Origin: Mytilisepta virgata | Lineage: Eukaryota; Mollusca; Bivalvia; Mytilida; Mytilidae | Direction of reading: 5' to 3' | Length of the DNA stretch: 64,000 bases | Assembly (NCBI GenBank): GCA_028015205.1 | Contig: CM051517.1 | Coordinates: forward strand, 59,581,455 to 59,645,454 | Shown: piece by piece, positions 12,495 to 24,342 of the stretch | Numbering within the stretch: position 1 is the stretch's first letter | Layout of the letters: each line of letters starts with the position of its first letter | Notes under the pieces: model-generated | The model's database searches: none | The model's input: only the letters and a program-made list of their open reading frames with translations | Told to the model about the DNA's origin: nothing | Made by a program: the position numbers and the translations under genes

Positions 12495-13160
12495 GAAAAA
12501 TAAGTTCAACATACTATTGTAATATTGTATTTAGTGTTGATTTTTGTTACATACTCTGTAAAAGTTCAAGGCATCAGCCGTCGCACTATTACTGAAATTT
12601 ATTTCACGAGATTTGCTAAAAGCTATGAGTTATATGTAGCTCTTTGCTACACAGATACAAAAAAAAATAAAAAAAAATCAGATTTACAAAATTTACAGAT
12701 GATTACATAGTTAACACATACATACATACAAAAAAACAAACTATTTCTTGCAATAGAAGGAATTCAATAATCAATAGTTTGTGGAAGCCGATTATGGGGT
12801 AATTGAGAATTGTTTTCTCTGACATCCATGGTTTTATAGTACTTGTGTACTTAATGTGCTGATAAAAACTATATCGGCAATATTCGTGAATTATATGTAA
12901 ACTGTAAATGAGGTAATAAAATAATTGTAGTATAACCAATTCGAATACCTACAAATCTAAAACTGATCATGGATCCGGAATTGTAATCCTCATTGTCTAA
13001 GTGGAATTCCTTCGATGTACATGGAGCTATACAACAACATATTAATGCACGAATGCGCGTTTATTAGAAAGATGAACTAGAGAAGTTCCGAAATGTCGTT
13101 CATGTAAACAAAATGCGTAGCAACGCTATTTTTTGGAGATTTTGTTGTAAATCATAGGAG
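12495..13160. other. AT-rich stretch, nothing recognised
   Basis: Contains A-runs near 12660-12680 and no motif I can assign. Confidence 0.4.
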
Positions 13161-13166
13161 AAACAG

Positions 13167-13292
13167 ATTCTCCTTCAATTTACTCGTGAGTTATAGAATT
13201 TATCCAACCTCGATAGTTAAATTTTAGATTTTGAAAATCAAAAATTTACCTATCTCGGGTTCAAAAATTTCCTAACCCACCTGAAGGAGAAT
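13167..13292. mobile_element. foldback repeat with perfect 11-bp outer arms
   Basis: ATTCTCCTTCA (13167-13177) is the exact inverted complement of TGAAGGAGAAT (13282-13292). Between them, partial pairing continues (ACCTCGA against CTCGGGT, and a central ATTTT...AAAAT). It is non-coding. Confidence 0.6.
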
Positions 13293-13315
13293 CTATGTAT
13301 AAATATCGGCAAAAG

Positions 13316-13551
13316 AATACCGAAGCGTCAAAACAGTTGGAAATCCGTAAGATCGAAATCCAAACTTATGTCAGTTACCCTGACTTTCGACAAAGAGGAT
13401 TACTGCTGTTACAAAAGCTTCTTAACCAGGGTTTATTAGGGATAAGTTGATGTCATCACTTAGGAAATGTTACGGTCGTCTCCACGAATTGATTGAACAT
13501 TACAATGTTCCAATATCTAAGATGATGTTGGACCTCTTCCCACTGTCGTAA
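13316..13551 (+). pseudogene. C-terminal tail of a retroelement reverse transcriptase (broken)
   Basis: The frame from about 13316 reads KQLEIRK, then YPDFRQRG and KLLNQG. After a one-base loss in the T run near 13431-13436 it continues as DKLMSSLRKCYGRLHELIEH and ends in LFPLS plus TAA at 13549-13551. KLLNQGF...KL..SL.KFYGR.H.L is the post-palm tail of an abundant mussel retroelement family. The remnant at 40959-41075 (minus) carries the same tail beside an FIDD box. Fingers, palm and any upstream domain are absent, so this copy is 5'-truncated. The family class (LINE-like or Penelope-like) cannot be decided from the tail. Confidence 0.65.
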
Positions 13552-13815
13552 CATTTCATGTGCCTCCGCTGATTTGTGACTTCCACCGGATTGACTTTCT
13601 TGAACTTCACGATGGGTGCCGTATACGGAACAGGAACTGCTTACCTTTCCTGAGCACCTGGGTTCACACCTGGTTTTTATAGGAGTTCGTGTTGTTCATT
13701 GTTTTTTTAGTTTTCTGTGTTTATTTGTTGTGCTTGTGGTTGTTCATTTGTCTTCCGGGTTTGTCTGTCCAATGGATTACGTTATTTTTATTGTTCCTTA
13801 GGTATATTTGTCCTT
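13552..13815 (+). repeat. retroelement 3' untranslated region
   Basis: Directly follows the reverse-transcriptase tail. It contains AACAGGAACTGCTTACC, GAGCACCTGGGTTCACAC and GTTGTTCATTG, a pattern familiar from mussel retroelement 3' ends. It ends near CTTAGGTATATTTGTCC. Its last ~85 bp recur at 11293-11375. Confidence 0.65.
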
Positions 13816-14024
13816 TTTATGAGAATGGAACATAAGAGACAAATGCCGCAAGGATACATGTATTTGAAAAAACATAAACTAAACAGATTTCGAACAATTC
13901 TTGTCACAGAAAGTAAAGCACTAGTTTACATAGTGAAATATAACAGTACATCCTAACAATAAATCTGTTTAATCATAGTGTTTTTCATAGACATGGCTAT
14001 ATACATGTCATTAAATTCTATAGT

Positions 14025-14175
14025 ACAGTAATAAATTTTATGATACTGATTTGCTGCACAAGATTTGGACATTTAAGTGATTTAAGACTCATCAATTTTG
14101 CTCAAGGTAAAACATTTTGAATCTGAAACGTTGAAGAGCTTACTACAAAACGCCAAAATCACCAAAATGGTAAAG
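14025..14175 (+). repeat. copy of the ~340-bp dispersed family
   Basis: TAATAAATTTTATGATACTG, GCACAAGATTTGGACA and GACTCATCAATTTTGCTCAAGG match the family core. An A-rich part with ACCAAAATGG-like words follows. Confidence 0.65.
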
Positions 14176-14227
14176 ACAAAACAATGGTAAGGACAATGTT
14201 ATGCACGATATCCTGGTGACAACGCGC

Positions 14228-14251
14228 ATCCGTCGTGATCAAGCGACGGAT
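14228..14251. other. perfect 8-bp-arm hairpin
   Basis: ATCCGTCG and CGACGGAT flank an 8-base spacer. It lies between two parts of the ~340-bp family and may be internal to a diverged copy. Confidence 0.6.
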
Positions 14252-14369
14252 CCCTGCTGTAAAACCAAGGTACTTTGACCAGAACGTGACCAGTAGTGCC
14301 TTGTTTTTATTGCAAGGAAATTGACCACAAAGGATCTTCGTAACGTCAAAATGCGCTTAGATCCGATAT

Positions 14370-14462
14370 GGATAGAAACCGAGCGTGATATCCTCGGAGA
14401 TTTGTAGAACACACGTAAAGGTATCGATTCTGTGGTAATAATCAATTCTCTGATACAAATTA
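14370..14462 (+). repeat. second partial unit of the ~340-bp family
   Basis: GATATCCTCGGAGA, then GTATCGATTCTGTGGTAATAA and TTCTCTGATACAAATT correspond to the CTCGGACAC...GGCATCGACTCAGTGGTAATAA region of the copy at 36.7 kb. With 14025-14175 this makes a tandem pair. Confidence 0.55.
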
Positions 14463-16860
14463 AAACAATCTCTCCATAGTGTGTAAATTTGACAGCGCTA
14501 GAACTTGACTGTATTATGAGGGTACAAAATCAGCAGCTTTACATACATGTATGAACAAAAATGACAAATTCCTAATATTAATAGATTTTATTGAACAAAA
14601 ATGGTTTATTAATTCGTGTGAAATGTTTCAGAAACTATATAAAATAAGAAAATTTGATGTTGAAGATTTTAACAAACAACAAAATGGATAGCAGTTAAGG
14701 TCAACAATAACATGACAAACTATTAACGCCATTTACTTTGCAGGCCCTAAGACAATTATTGTGAGGAGCATTTTGGCGTTGATTGAAATGGGAATTATTT
14801 TTAATATACGATCAACATTTTCAAAAGTTGATAGCTTTATGTGTAGGCAAAGAAAATAACGTTGAAGGATATATAATATGATATATTTTGTAATTTATTT
14901 AAAAATGATATACCAATTTTCCCGGGGCAAAAATAGATTGTTGACCTTTTATTTAGCATCTGCGAAAGATCAAATGCTATTTTCAGGGAATGAACAAATA
15001 AGTAATTAAGCTAAAAGTTCTTGAAGTAATGTATTTGCTAATTCTTCTTGCTTATTATTCCATAAATATTCAAACAGAAAACTAAAGTGCAATTATAGTG
15101 TAACATTTTGAATGCTAATTCCATTTTACAAGATATCTGATGAGCACAATCCTCTTTAATTAACAGTATTATAACAGCTAGAATTTGAAAGTAAAATTAT
15201 CACCAGAAATAATGACTTCGAATCTTTATAATTATCTCTAATGAAGCTCTGGATTATTGGGGAATCAAAAGTCTTCCTAATGTAAATTAATGCAAAATTA
15301 TAGATTATTACATTGTACGTTTTTTTGTCAGCTCAACGATAAGATAGCATCATACGAAATGACTTGCAAGTAGTGGTGAAGACAATTTAAATTTCAATAC
15401 CTTTGTTGAATGTATTTGAACACTGCAAATGACATGTTTCAACAACATCAAGGAAACTCATTTTTGTGAATAAACATAATAACTAGCAGTTTTTATTGTT
15501 TTAACCATATGTGAAATAGAGAAAAATATGCTTAAACATCAGGTAAGAGTAGCAACAGAGAATATGTGAATAGTCTTGCCTTTGGGTTCGTCACTTAATT
15601 ATGGCCTTTTTTCTAATTACTGTGTTGATAATTTGAAAAATCCATTAGAATTAAAATTAAGTTCAGTTTAGCTTCTTACGAAGAATATGCCAGTTGTTTA
15701 AAATCCTGATACGCCATATGTGTTTGAGTTTTAAGCAAATTTGAAATTTTTAAATGAATAAATATTGCCAGTATACCTGGCAAATAATATTTGATACGCT
15801 CATTTGTGTTTCCCCGAGTTAATCGCAATCGTAATTTAAATAGTTCAACAATTTTGTGTTTTCAAAACCGCGAATTTTGAGTGTCTAGTATTTTTGTGTG
15901 CGCAAAAGGAGTACAGTTTTGTTTGTTTTGCAGTCTTGAACATTCTTCATGCGACATGTTTGTAAGCAAGGTTTGAGAGAAAGTTTTTCATTGATTGTAG
16001 TTAAAACCAAAGTCATCATGAAAATGTCTTGTTCATAAATAAAACAGACCGTTTGCTGCTTCTTTCGTATCACACAGTCTTTTTTCAGAATACTTTTTCC
16101 AACACTCATTATTCACCTTGGATTTTCTTTAAATGTATTTTTAAATCAAAATTGTTCATTCGTTTATAATATATAAGCTTCATTTAAAAGTTTTTGTCTC
16201 AGACTTGATTTTTTTCTTACTGTATTTTTTCTTAAGTAATCATGGTAATAATATATATAATAAAGTCTTTTGTGGTGTTTGAACATATAAATCGATTGTT
16301 CTGTTATTCTGTAAGGCTTACCAGCCTAGTTAAATTATAAGAAAATCATAAAATAATACGGAATTTAGACGGTATTGTGGAAAAACGAAAACATAAAATT
16401 TGTTGCTTGCCGTTCTCATTTCGTACATAGATAAACCTTCTTCAGGAACATTTGTAACCAACATATTGCAAAGCTAAAAGTAATTAAGACCTTATAAAAC
16501 CTAATGAGCAATAAAAGTAAACAGGCCTATAAATTAATCACCAAAATCCAGTTCAGATCATCTTTGCTTGAGAGAGTAGTTAAATAGAGAATCAAAATAG
16601 TTTATTGGTTTAAAATCCAAACATAAGGATTGTCAACAAAATATAACAAACAAGAACATAAACATGATAAAAGAAACAAACATATATAAAATAAACATAC
16701 ATGTATTAATAAACAAACAATCCAACCTTGGACCCATGCCTCGATCAAATTTCAATTGTATATAATAAAATGCTTTGATACCAATTTAGTATAAAGGAGT
16801 ATCTATTAGACTAAATATAAAAAGCATGTCATATTTGTTCAATTAGAAACGATTTGAAAC
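14463..16860. other. AT-rich stretch, nothing assigned
   Basis: A weak inverted pair (CAAAAATAG near 14929 against CTATTTTCAGGGAA near 14974) is the only structure noticed. No credible exon is seen. Confidence 0.35.
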
Positions 16861-16863
16861 AAT

Positions 16864-16988
16864 GAATGGGGGAGGTACAACAACAGGGACTCAGGGATAT
16901 GTGCGACACCTACCTCATAAACATTTGATTAGGATCAAATTTGGACCAATGAAAAGGAGGATCTGCAGCAACAGGGACTCTGAGTATG
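16864..16988. repeat. 98-bp-spaced direct repeat
   Basis: CAACAGGGACTC occurs at 16881 and 16979 with related flanks (GGAGG before, GTATG or GATATG after). This suggests a diverged tandem duplication. Confidence 0.45.
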
Positions 16989-16989
16989 A

Positions 16990-17800
16990 ATCTGAAATGA
17001 ACTAAAAATAATTCTTGATAACGATCTTAAGATTCTATTTTGCAATTAAAATTATGCAATTTAGTACTATCAAGTAATCTTAATATACCGCACTAGATTG
17101 TGAAAATCTACAAAAGTTTTGAACAAAGGAGATATAACAGCAGTTGATACAGCAGTTGTCAGATTTCATTAACATATTTGACTTTTATCAACTAACATTG
17201 CCCCAATCTTTTCTTAAAAAAAAATAAACATCCTTTTAAATCATAATATTCTTCGTGGTGACAGTGAAACCCTATCATGCTGTTGTCAGTGTATAGACTT
17301 TATAATCTGTTATCGCATTAGATATAACTACGGAAAAGGACTTATTGTCTATTCTTATCAGTCTTCGAGCATTAGTCGAATTTCGGTCAGAACAAATACA
17401 AAACAAAAACAAATACATTGTAACAAAAAATACATATAATAACGAGGAAATAAACGACAGGGCATACCAATCCAGTTTTAAATATGAAAATAAATTCAGA
17501 ATAATTAGAATTTACATTTTGAATGTAAGATTTAAGATAGTCCGAGACTCCACTGTGGTATGGGATCTTTTTCTTAAGATGTTAATTCAGATATACTATA
17601 TAATTAAAATAACAATCCAAAGATACTAATATTAGATATAGTAAATTTATACTATGCTGCATACGACGCATTTCACTTTATCCCAAAGTTCAATACCTAT
17701 AAACTCATTGTATTATGGCTAACAATCGCAAACGTGACATACACTAATAAAAGATTTCTTCCGGTGGCATGATTAAAAGCAATCATATTAAAAAACAAAA
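16990..17800. other. no gene recognised
   Basis: A 94-codon frame at 17345-17629 is rich in I, K, N, Y and R and has no recognisable domain. I regard it as chance. Confidence 0.35.
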
Positions 17801-17804
17801 CCTC

Positions 17805-17968
17805 CTCTCACAAAAATTGGTATGAATTAAACAAAATGCAAACGCAAACACAAAAAGTCAGGATAGGCACAGGCTCTCAAAATTTGCGAGCTTAAACCGG
17901 CATTATTGGTACCCAAACCTCCCCTTTCTATCCTGTCTGTCAGGAGTTTATGAGCATATAATAATATC
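17805..17968 (-). repeat. copy of the GTCAGGATAG...CTATCCTGAC repeat family
   Basis: The inverted ends (17857-17866 and about 17938-17951) flank about 90 bp containing a CCAAACCTCCCC / AAACCGG-type core. The reverse complement matches 29432-29525 and 36169-36262, and the following TTTTGTGTTTGCG part is also shared. Confidence 0.7.
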
Positions 17969-17969
17969 A

Positions 17970-19030
17970 AATGCAGATTATTACCTACAAGGTGGTTACG
18001 AGCTTAACCAGGTAAATCAAATTACAGAGAAGAAATGATACTGAATTTAAGTAAAAGTAGCATGGTCAAAATGTGCTCGTTAATACGACACGCACCTACA
18101 ATAAGAAGAGAAAACACACTCCTTTCTGATACCATTGCCAAAATAAAAAAATAGAAAAATTAAATGTTTGAATGAATTCTTGTCATATTGTATATCTATG
18201 TCATGGGCCTTGCTTCTAGCTACATTTTATTTCTTAAATATAGGTCATTTATTACTTTTCAAGGAAATATCAATCAGACCTTCCTGCACATTTCAATATC
18301 TAAATCTTACAAGTCATCAGAAGAAATCGAGAAAAAAAACTAATTAGGTAAGAAAATGAGAAAACAAGGTAGCAGTTGACGAGTCGTATTACAAACGTCT
18401 TCATTGATTGACGTGCTTGTTAACAACTGTGAATTTTGTTTCAACTCTCGCTGGGTTATTTCCTGTTAATCTATTTTACTGTGGCAAAGGTGTCTGTTTT
18501 CTGTATATTTATCAATATTTCCCCATTAACACAATTACAATATTAAATTCTTTATGATGATATTTCAGATCCAATTTTCCGATATATATCGCGTTCTTGA
18601 AGACGGTAAATCGTATTCTTGGTTTATGAAGCGAAACATTTAATTTTACAGGAAAGGATGAGTGGGGCCAATATATTAAATTTTGATTCCGGATTTTTTC
18701 TTCGAAGCCTGCATTTTTGTTTTTTTTTATCGCAAGCAAGCGGACAGCCGTTTTCCAAAATGTTAAATTCCATGGAAAATAAAAACTATAATTCAGGGCG
18801 TTTTTATGCAAAAAGATTATTTGGAATCACGATTGTTTTTAATTCAATATATATAATATTACTTCTGAAATTATTTTGTGTCCATTATACTTACAATATT
18901 GACAATTATTATTCACGTCATTTGGTCAATTTTATTCTGAAGATATCTTTAGGTTTTTTTGTCAAATGAAATTTAAGTAAAAGCAACTTTTTTGGCGAAA
19001 AAATTGTTAGCACAATTCTGGTATTTACGA
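17970..19030. other. no gene recognised; longest plus-strand open frame of the window
   Basis: A 116-codon plus frame (18619-18969) and an overlapping 99-codon minus frame (18512-18811) are both rich in F, I, L, N, Y and K, as expected from translating AT-rich DNA. Neither has a signal, domain or catalytic motif that I recognise, so I do not call a gene. Confidence 0.4.
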
Positions 19031-19034
19031 TCAC

Positions 19035-19625
19035 TAGCTCAGGTTCTTGTATTTCGGTACTAACCCGAAATTAATACTTTAAATTTACGGTTACAAAAAT
19101 GTAGAATTTGTGAAAACTAAGGAGTATCTCCCTCGTGCATACTTGCAGCTCTGTCCTTATATAGTTTTGGCTTTACCCTTTTGACCACTTTGTTTTTTTA
19201 TTTTATTTTGATCTTCAACGTTTTGGTTTTCAACATTTTAGATCTCCAGCACAACTGATGAGTTGTAAATCGACGAAATTTGCACATCTTGTGCATCAAA
19301 ATTGGTATCAAAGAATTTATTATTAACTGCTGATGGACTCCAAAGCCACGAGGATATCCCCAGCTCAGTTACTAGTATTTCGATACTAGTCCGAAATTGA
19401 TACGTTTAATCTACTGTTACAAAAATCTAAACTTGGAGAAAACTAACGAGTACATGTAGCTCTGTCCTTAGATGGTTTTGGCTTTACTCTTTTGGTCATT
19501 CTTCCAGCTTTTGATTATTGTTTTGGTTTGCAACATATTAGACCATGAGCACAACAAATGAGTCATAAATCGACGAAATTAGCACATCCTGTGCATCAAA
19601 ATTGGTATCAAAGATGTCATTATCA
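19035..19625 (-). repeat. two tandem units of the ~340-bp family, inverted
   Basis: On the minus strand the order is the same as at 36435-36960. Landmarks here are ATTTCGGTACTAACCCGAAA and ATTTCGATACTAGTCCGAAA, GCTCTGTCCTTA (twice), AAATCGACGAAATT (twice), and GCATCAAAATTGGTATCAAA (twice). The second unit begins near 19370. Being tandem at three loci suggests a satellite-like unit or an element that amplified with internal repeats. Confidence 0.8.
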
Positions 19626-19847
19626 TCATTGAAAAGACCAGTACAATGTACAAACATGACAAAAGAAAGAAAAATGACAACTAAGAACTGACAATTACCG
19701 TAGTGGGACAAAAAACTACTTGATACTCCAAAGCTTATGGGTTCTTTTATTTTGTTAGGGATTTGTGTTCCTAATTTGAATTCGTAGGAGGTTTTTATCT
19801 ATATTTTATGTCATCTGGATTTGAGCCTTAACATCCTAACCTACTTT

Positions 19848-20417
19848 AGCTCAAAATTTTAACATTGAAAATTACAAAATTACGACATTTAAAAAATCAA
19901 AATTCTAACTTTTAAAAACTTGAAATTTCTATCTTTAAAAAATTAAAATTTTGACTTCTTAGAACTCAAAATTTCGACTTATATACATTGTACATGTGTA
20001 CATGTACACTACAAATGAACGGAGGATGCTAAAGGGTGCAAATCAATTGAATTACATGTAGTTCATATTTATAGCTTTACAGTTCTTCTGTTTATACTAA
20101 ACTCAATCATTATTATTTTTGCCAAATGTACCATTCTCTTTTAGAAACAACACTAGATGACGAAGTCAAGTGTTAAATAAAATTAAAATTTCGACTGATA
20201 AAAAGTCGAAATTTTTAGTTTACAAGTATTGGAGTCGATATTTTGACTTTTTAAATTTAGAAGTCTAAATTTCGAGTAAAGAAATGTCGATAATTCCAAA
20301 AGTCCAGTTTTTAGATTTTAAAATGAAAAATAGCAACTTTTTTCAAGTCGGAATTTTGATTTTTTTTATGTCGAAATTTCGCAATTTTCAATGTCATAAT
20401 TTTGAGTTAAAATCAAA
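19848..20417. repeat. large imperfect inverted repeat, ~130-bp arms
   Basis: The left arm (about 19848-19980) reverse-complemented aligns to the right arm (about 20190-20417). Shared words include GGAATTTTGATTTTTT-like sequence, ATGTCG, GCAATTTTCAATGT and AATTTTGAGTT. Both arms are built from GTCGAAATTTTGAC-like iterations. The ~200-bp spacer contains TACATGTGTACATGTACA. A predicted transcript would form a long hairpin. Confidence 0.75.
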
Positions 20418-20424
20418 ATTTCGA

Positions 20425-21285
20425 CATAAAAAATGTCAAACTTTTGTGTTTGAGAATGTTTGTCGTTCCTAATTATTTTTTTTTATATTTCCATAATACG
20501 CTTTCGTACTTGAAAAAAAACAAATTGAAGACTTAAAACAAGACTTTTGTGTTGTATTGTAATAATGTAGATGGCGTTATATAGAAAAATAATTGATGAA
20601 GGTATAAAAGTAACTGGCATGTTTTTTGATATAAGTAATTTCTATTAATTAGAAATTATCTAGTAAAGGGCGTATATTGGGTCTATTTAATACATCAAAA
20701 AAGAAAAATCAATGATTATAATAATACTAACGTCATTGTATGTAAATATCAAATACAAATGACAAATCAAAGAATTTTCAATTTCCTAAGTGTTTACTAG
20801 ACTTAACACGTCCGACAACATACGATTCATCATCATTTGCCAGTTAAGTCAGGTTAAAAAAATCTTATACAGTTTCCTAAATGATAAAAAACAGCTTGTT
20901 TGTGTTCGAACTATAACATGTTTAGGATATGTGGTTACTTTTAGTACTTACATTTTTAAAAACCGTGATTTCTGTTAAAATAAATGGCGATATTTCACGT
21001 TTACGTATAATTTATACTAATTAACAAAAGAAACGATACAAACATTTTTTAAAAATATTTTCTTAAGTTAAAAGCATAAAAAATGTTTATTATCATTAGC
21101 CTTAATGTTTAAGTGAAGCGCGTTAGTCTTATAAAATGAAGCTTAAGAATAAAATGCGGCTCCGGCGCGGAAAAACGTGGAAAATCATGTCCTTCCTATA
21201 AGCGAGTTCTTCATTATCAAATTTAGGTCATTAACTGTGTTGTTATCAAATGTAAACAATATGCCATTCTAAAAATTAGAAATTT
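20425..21285. other. AT-rich stretch, nothing assigned
   Basis: No repeats or exons recognised. The window passes into the Tc1-like remnant at its right edge. Confidence 0.4.
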
Positions 21286-21299
21286 CACAAGAACGTCGA

Positions 21300-22275
21300 T
21301 GCTACATACCCCTCAGTCAAAATGATCATAAGCGAGCGGTGGGTATGATTCAGGCAGCATGACAAACCAGGCCATTGCAAACCATTTAAGTGTCCCCAGA
21401 ATCACCATATCAAGAGTAATGGTTCGTCTTTGACAGACAGGTCTGACAAAATTAATGATACATCCCGTAGCGACTGGCCACTTGTAACTTCACAACATCA
21501 AGACAAACAAATACGCCTCATTCATCTTCGAAACCGAATGCTAACGGCCGATGACACTGCCGAAAAAACTCCTGGTCGAAGAAACGCCAGAATGTCTGAA
21601 CAGACCGTCCGAAGGAGACTCTTGAGTTAGGCGCCTCGTGGTAGGATCAATATTAAAACAGAACCATAGATCTGCGCGAATGGCCTGCGCTCGTCGTTGG
21701 GAGCTCCATACGTTTACATGGCAGCACATTCTCTTTAGTGATTAATCCCGGCTTCCCTTCGTTTCAACGGTGGAAGGTATTGGGTGGATAGAACGCGTGA
21801 GGACCGTTTCGTGAGGAACGTTTCACGGACCCTTTTTTGTAAGAGACTGACCGTTTTGAAGGCGGAAGTGTTATTGTGTGGGATGAAATTTGCTATGATT
21901 GTCGCGTTCAAGTAAAGATTTTTCACATTACATTTAATGTCGTGAAATACGGAGACAAAAAACAACGCAAGATATCACGTGGTTCCTATATGTCAAGACT
22001 TTATTGACCAAAACCACATCCGTGTTCTTCCTTGGCCGGAATTATCACCGGATCTGTCATCAATTGAACATTTATCGGATGAACTTGGTAAGCGTGTTCG
22101 TCACCGACAAAATCCATCGGAAACACCCCAGGAGCTGTGTGACGTACTGGTACACGGGCGCGAGTGGAACAACATCCCACAAGCCTTCATCCAAAGACGT
22201 ATTGGATCCCTATGTGTCGGCAATCTTTAAGGCAAGAGGTGGCCATGTCCGCAAACTTCCTCATCACAAAATGTC
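21300..22275 (+). pseudogene. Tc1/mariner-type transposase, dead copy
   Basis: The translation, read across frames, follows a Tc1-like DDE_3 transposase from the N-terminal helix-turn-helix part (KRAVGMIQA near 21330) through HIRLIHLRNRM-like sequence and PGRRNARMSEQTVRRRL. The first catalytic Asp is at 21740-21742, in FSD. The C-terminal block LPWPELSPDLSSIEHLSDEL has its acidic Glu at 22066-22068. The end matches the family (NNIPQAFIQR, then ARGGH). Damage includes several frameshifts, a TAA codon immediately after the first Asp (21743-21745), and a deletion near 21955-21965 that removes the second catalytic Asp motif. Such enzymes cut and paste DNA at TA sites; this one cannot be active. 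I could not locate its terminal inverted repeats. Confidence 0.88.
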
Positions 22276-22559
22276 TGTCCATCCATGTTAAGGTCTTATA
22301 ATGATTTTGAGACATTATATTGATGTTCTTTGAATTGTTATACTTATGTGAATCTAATTCATACACTTTTTGTTAATTTGTTGTCGCTGTTTAAAAACTA
22401 TTGAGCAGCAAAACCTTAATAGGTAATGGGTGCATTTTGCATTTATAAATTAATTAAAAAAATATATACGATTTATGCGAAACCAAGCGATTATTAAATA
22501 AAATTTTTTACAAGGCGTTTTAAGCACCAACGGGTAGGGATTGATAACAGAAAGACATG

Positions 22560-22625
22560 GTTTACGGTAAACGGGTTTAACACCACTACTCTTAAGTGTC
22601 TGTACCGGGTCAGACTATCTTGAAC
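22560..22625 (+). repeat. partial copy of the CTATCCTGAC family
   Basis: ACGGGTTTAACACCACTACT, CTTAAGTGTCTGTA and GTCAGACTATCTTGA match the right half of the copy at 29432-29525. The left inverted end is missing. Confidence 0.7.
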
Positions 22626-23215
22626 CTCTATATCTCTTTTGATTGCGCTCTTTTATGGTATTTTCTCCATTTTATAATTTAATTATAAATGTGAACTGAC
22701 GATGAACAAAATCTCATCCAATATGGATATTTACAATATCTATATTACGTTGTGGTATCGTCAAGTATTAATATATTACAATTACTATATTATATATGGG
22801 TTATAATACTGACTTGCCGTGAAAAGCCATCTACAATGTACGTATCTTTGATATAGGTAGGCTTGTCTTTTGACGCAAAACAATATATCAAATTTTACAA
22901 TGTACACCCACTTATATATATTTTCCCATATTGAGTAGCTGAAGAATCGGATCAGTTTAATTGTACAATAAGAATGGAGGTGTAACAATTAATTGTCTTT
23001 CGTTGATCGAATAAGCATTAAACTTTTTCAGCCTTTTGTGTACGCATACTGATCATGAGTAGTTAACGTTAAATTTTGTAGGTACATCACTAGGCGGAAA
23101 CGTCAATTGTAAACATTGTACAGTACAGTCAGAGTGGAACTGTGACCTCTCCTGCATTTTGCAGGGAAGTGGAAACCTGTGGACATTTAGAATCCAATCA
23201 GGATGTAGGATGGCC
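22626..23215. other. AT-rich stretch, nothing assigned
   Basis: Only short AT palindromes (for example near 22673-22690) are seen. Confidence 0.4.
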
Positions 23216-23217
23216 CT

Positions 23218-23484
23218 CAAAATTAGTGGACACCACTCAAATTGCAGGATTTTGAGTGGACATTTTGATCATAATCATTATATTTGAAAAATTCATTATT
23301 AATACACTGGTTGTTAAGAAAACAGACATGTTTATTAGAATCATAAATATGTGGTTAATGGGTTAATCCTTTCCACTGGTTTCCAATAAGTTGAAAGAAA
23401 AACCAATCGTCTAATCGTTTTTGGGTATAATCAATTTTGATTGGGGAAGGAAACCTAAGGAATTTGAGTGGTGTCCAATTTTGG
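23218..23484. mobile_element. ~267-bp TIR element (MITE-like)
   Basis: The left end contains GGACACCACTCAAATT and the right end AATTTGAGTGGTGTCC as exact inverted complements. Pairing extends outward into CAAAATT/AATTTTGG with a two-base difference. The GTGGACACCAC part is itself nearly palindromic. No coding frame lies inside. Confidence 0.75.
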
Positions 23485-24340
23485 ACTATGGAAAATCACA
23501 ATGTCACACTGACCATACAGTAGGTGGTACCCAAAGTTTAGATAGATGGGTTATAAATATATTGGTTAACCAGTTCTTAAATAACTTCCTGAAAAATAAC
23601 TGCAAGTTTTTTTTACATTGTTTTGGTCTAGGAAAACCTTCACAGTGATTCAATTCAAAAATATAATCACGCTAAAAAGGAATAAGTCACAAATCAGAAT
23701 TGCGCAACCATACATCATAAATTTAGACTTCAGACACATGAAAGACAACAGAAACGGAAGCAAGCTTCTTTGTCGTATGAAAAATCACACTACACAGACA
23801 GATATCTCATAACTTTGCATTTAGAAAATATTGCCTATGACTATTAGTGATGACGATTTTGACTTTATGATAAAGAAAAACAATGAAAGCGACGTGCCTT
23901 CCATTTGACGTTTATGTAAAAATAATGTTTCCGCCATGCCCTTTCTTATCAATTTGAATGTAATTGTGCTTTATTTTTTGGCAAGTTGAGATTTTTTTCA
24001 CAAAGAATCAACATTAAATTATCTTTGACACTCCTGTACTTGAAAACACTTTTAAAAGCACCAATATATCAACGACATTTTATTAAATGATATCAAAATA
24101 TGCAAAAAACATTAATCATAAAGTCAGAGATAAATGTAAAATTTATATCAGGAAGTTGTCTTGAAATGATAATGTACCGACAAAAAATAAATAATCGTTG
24201 GAGATATATATAATGTCTATGTCTGATATATTATAAGACCAATCAAAATGTTTACAATTACAGGAATAGCGATATTGCATTTTTATTTTTATTTTGTAAA
24301 ACCACTACTGACAAATATGCCAAAATGTAAAAAGAAATAA
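23485..24340. other. AT-rich stretch, nothing assigned
   Basis: Short frames at 23421-23648 and 23618-23812 lack recognisable motifs, and the first partly overlaps the TIR element. Confidence 0.4.
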
Positions 24341-24342
24341 AT

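Noticed and set aside
17345..17629. 94-codon open frame
   Set aside because: AT-driven amino-acid content, no motif, and no exon-like GC rise.
18619..18969. 116-codon plus-strand open frame as a possible gene
   Set aside because: Its composition is dominated by F, I, L, N, Y and K, and an overlapping antisense frame has similar length. No domain or conserved motif is visible.
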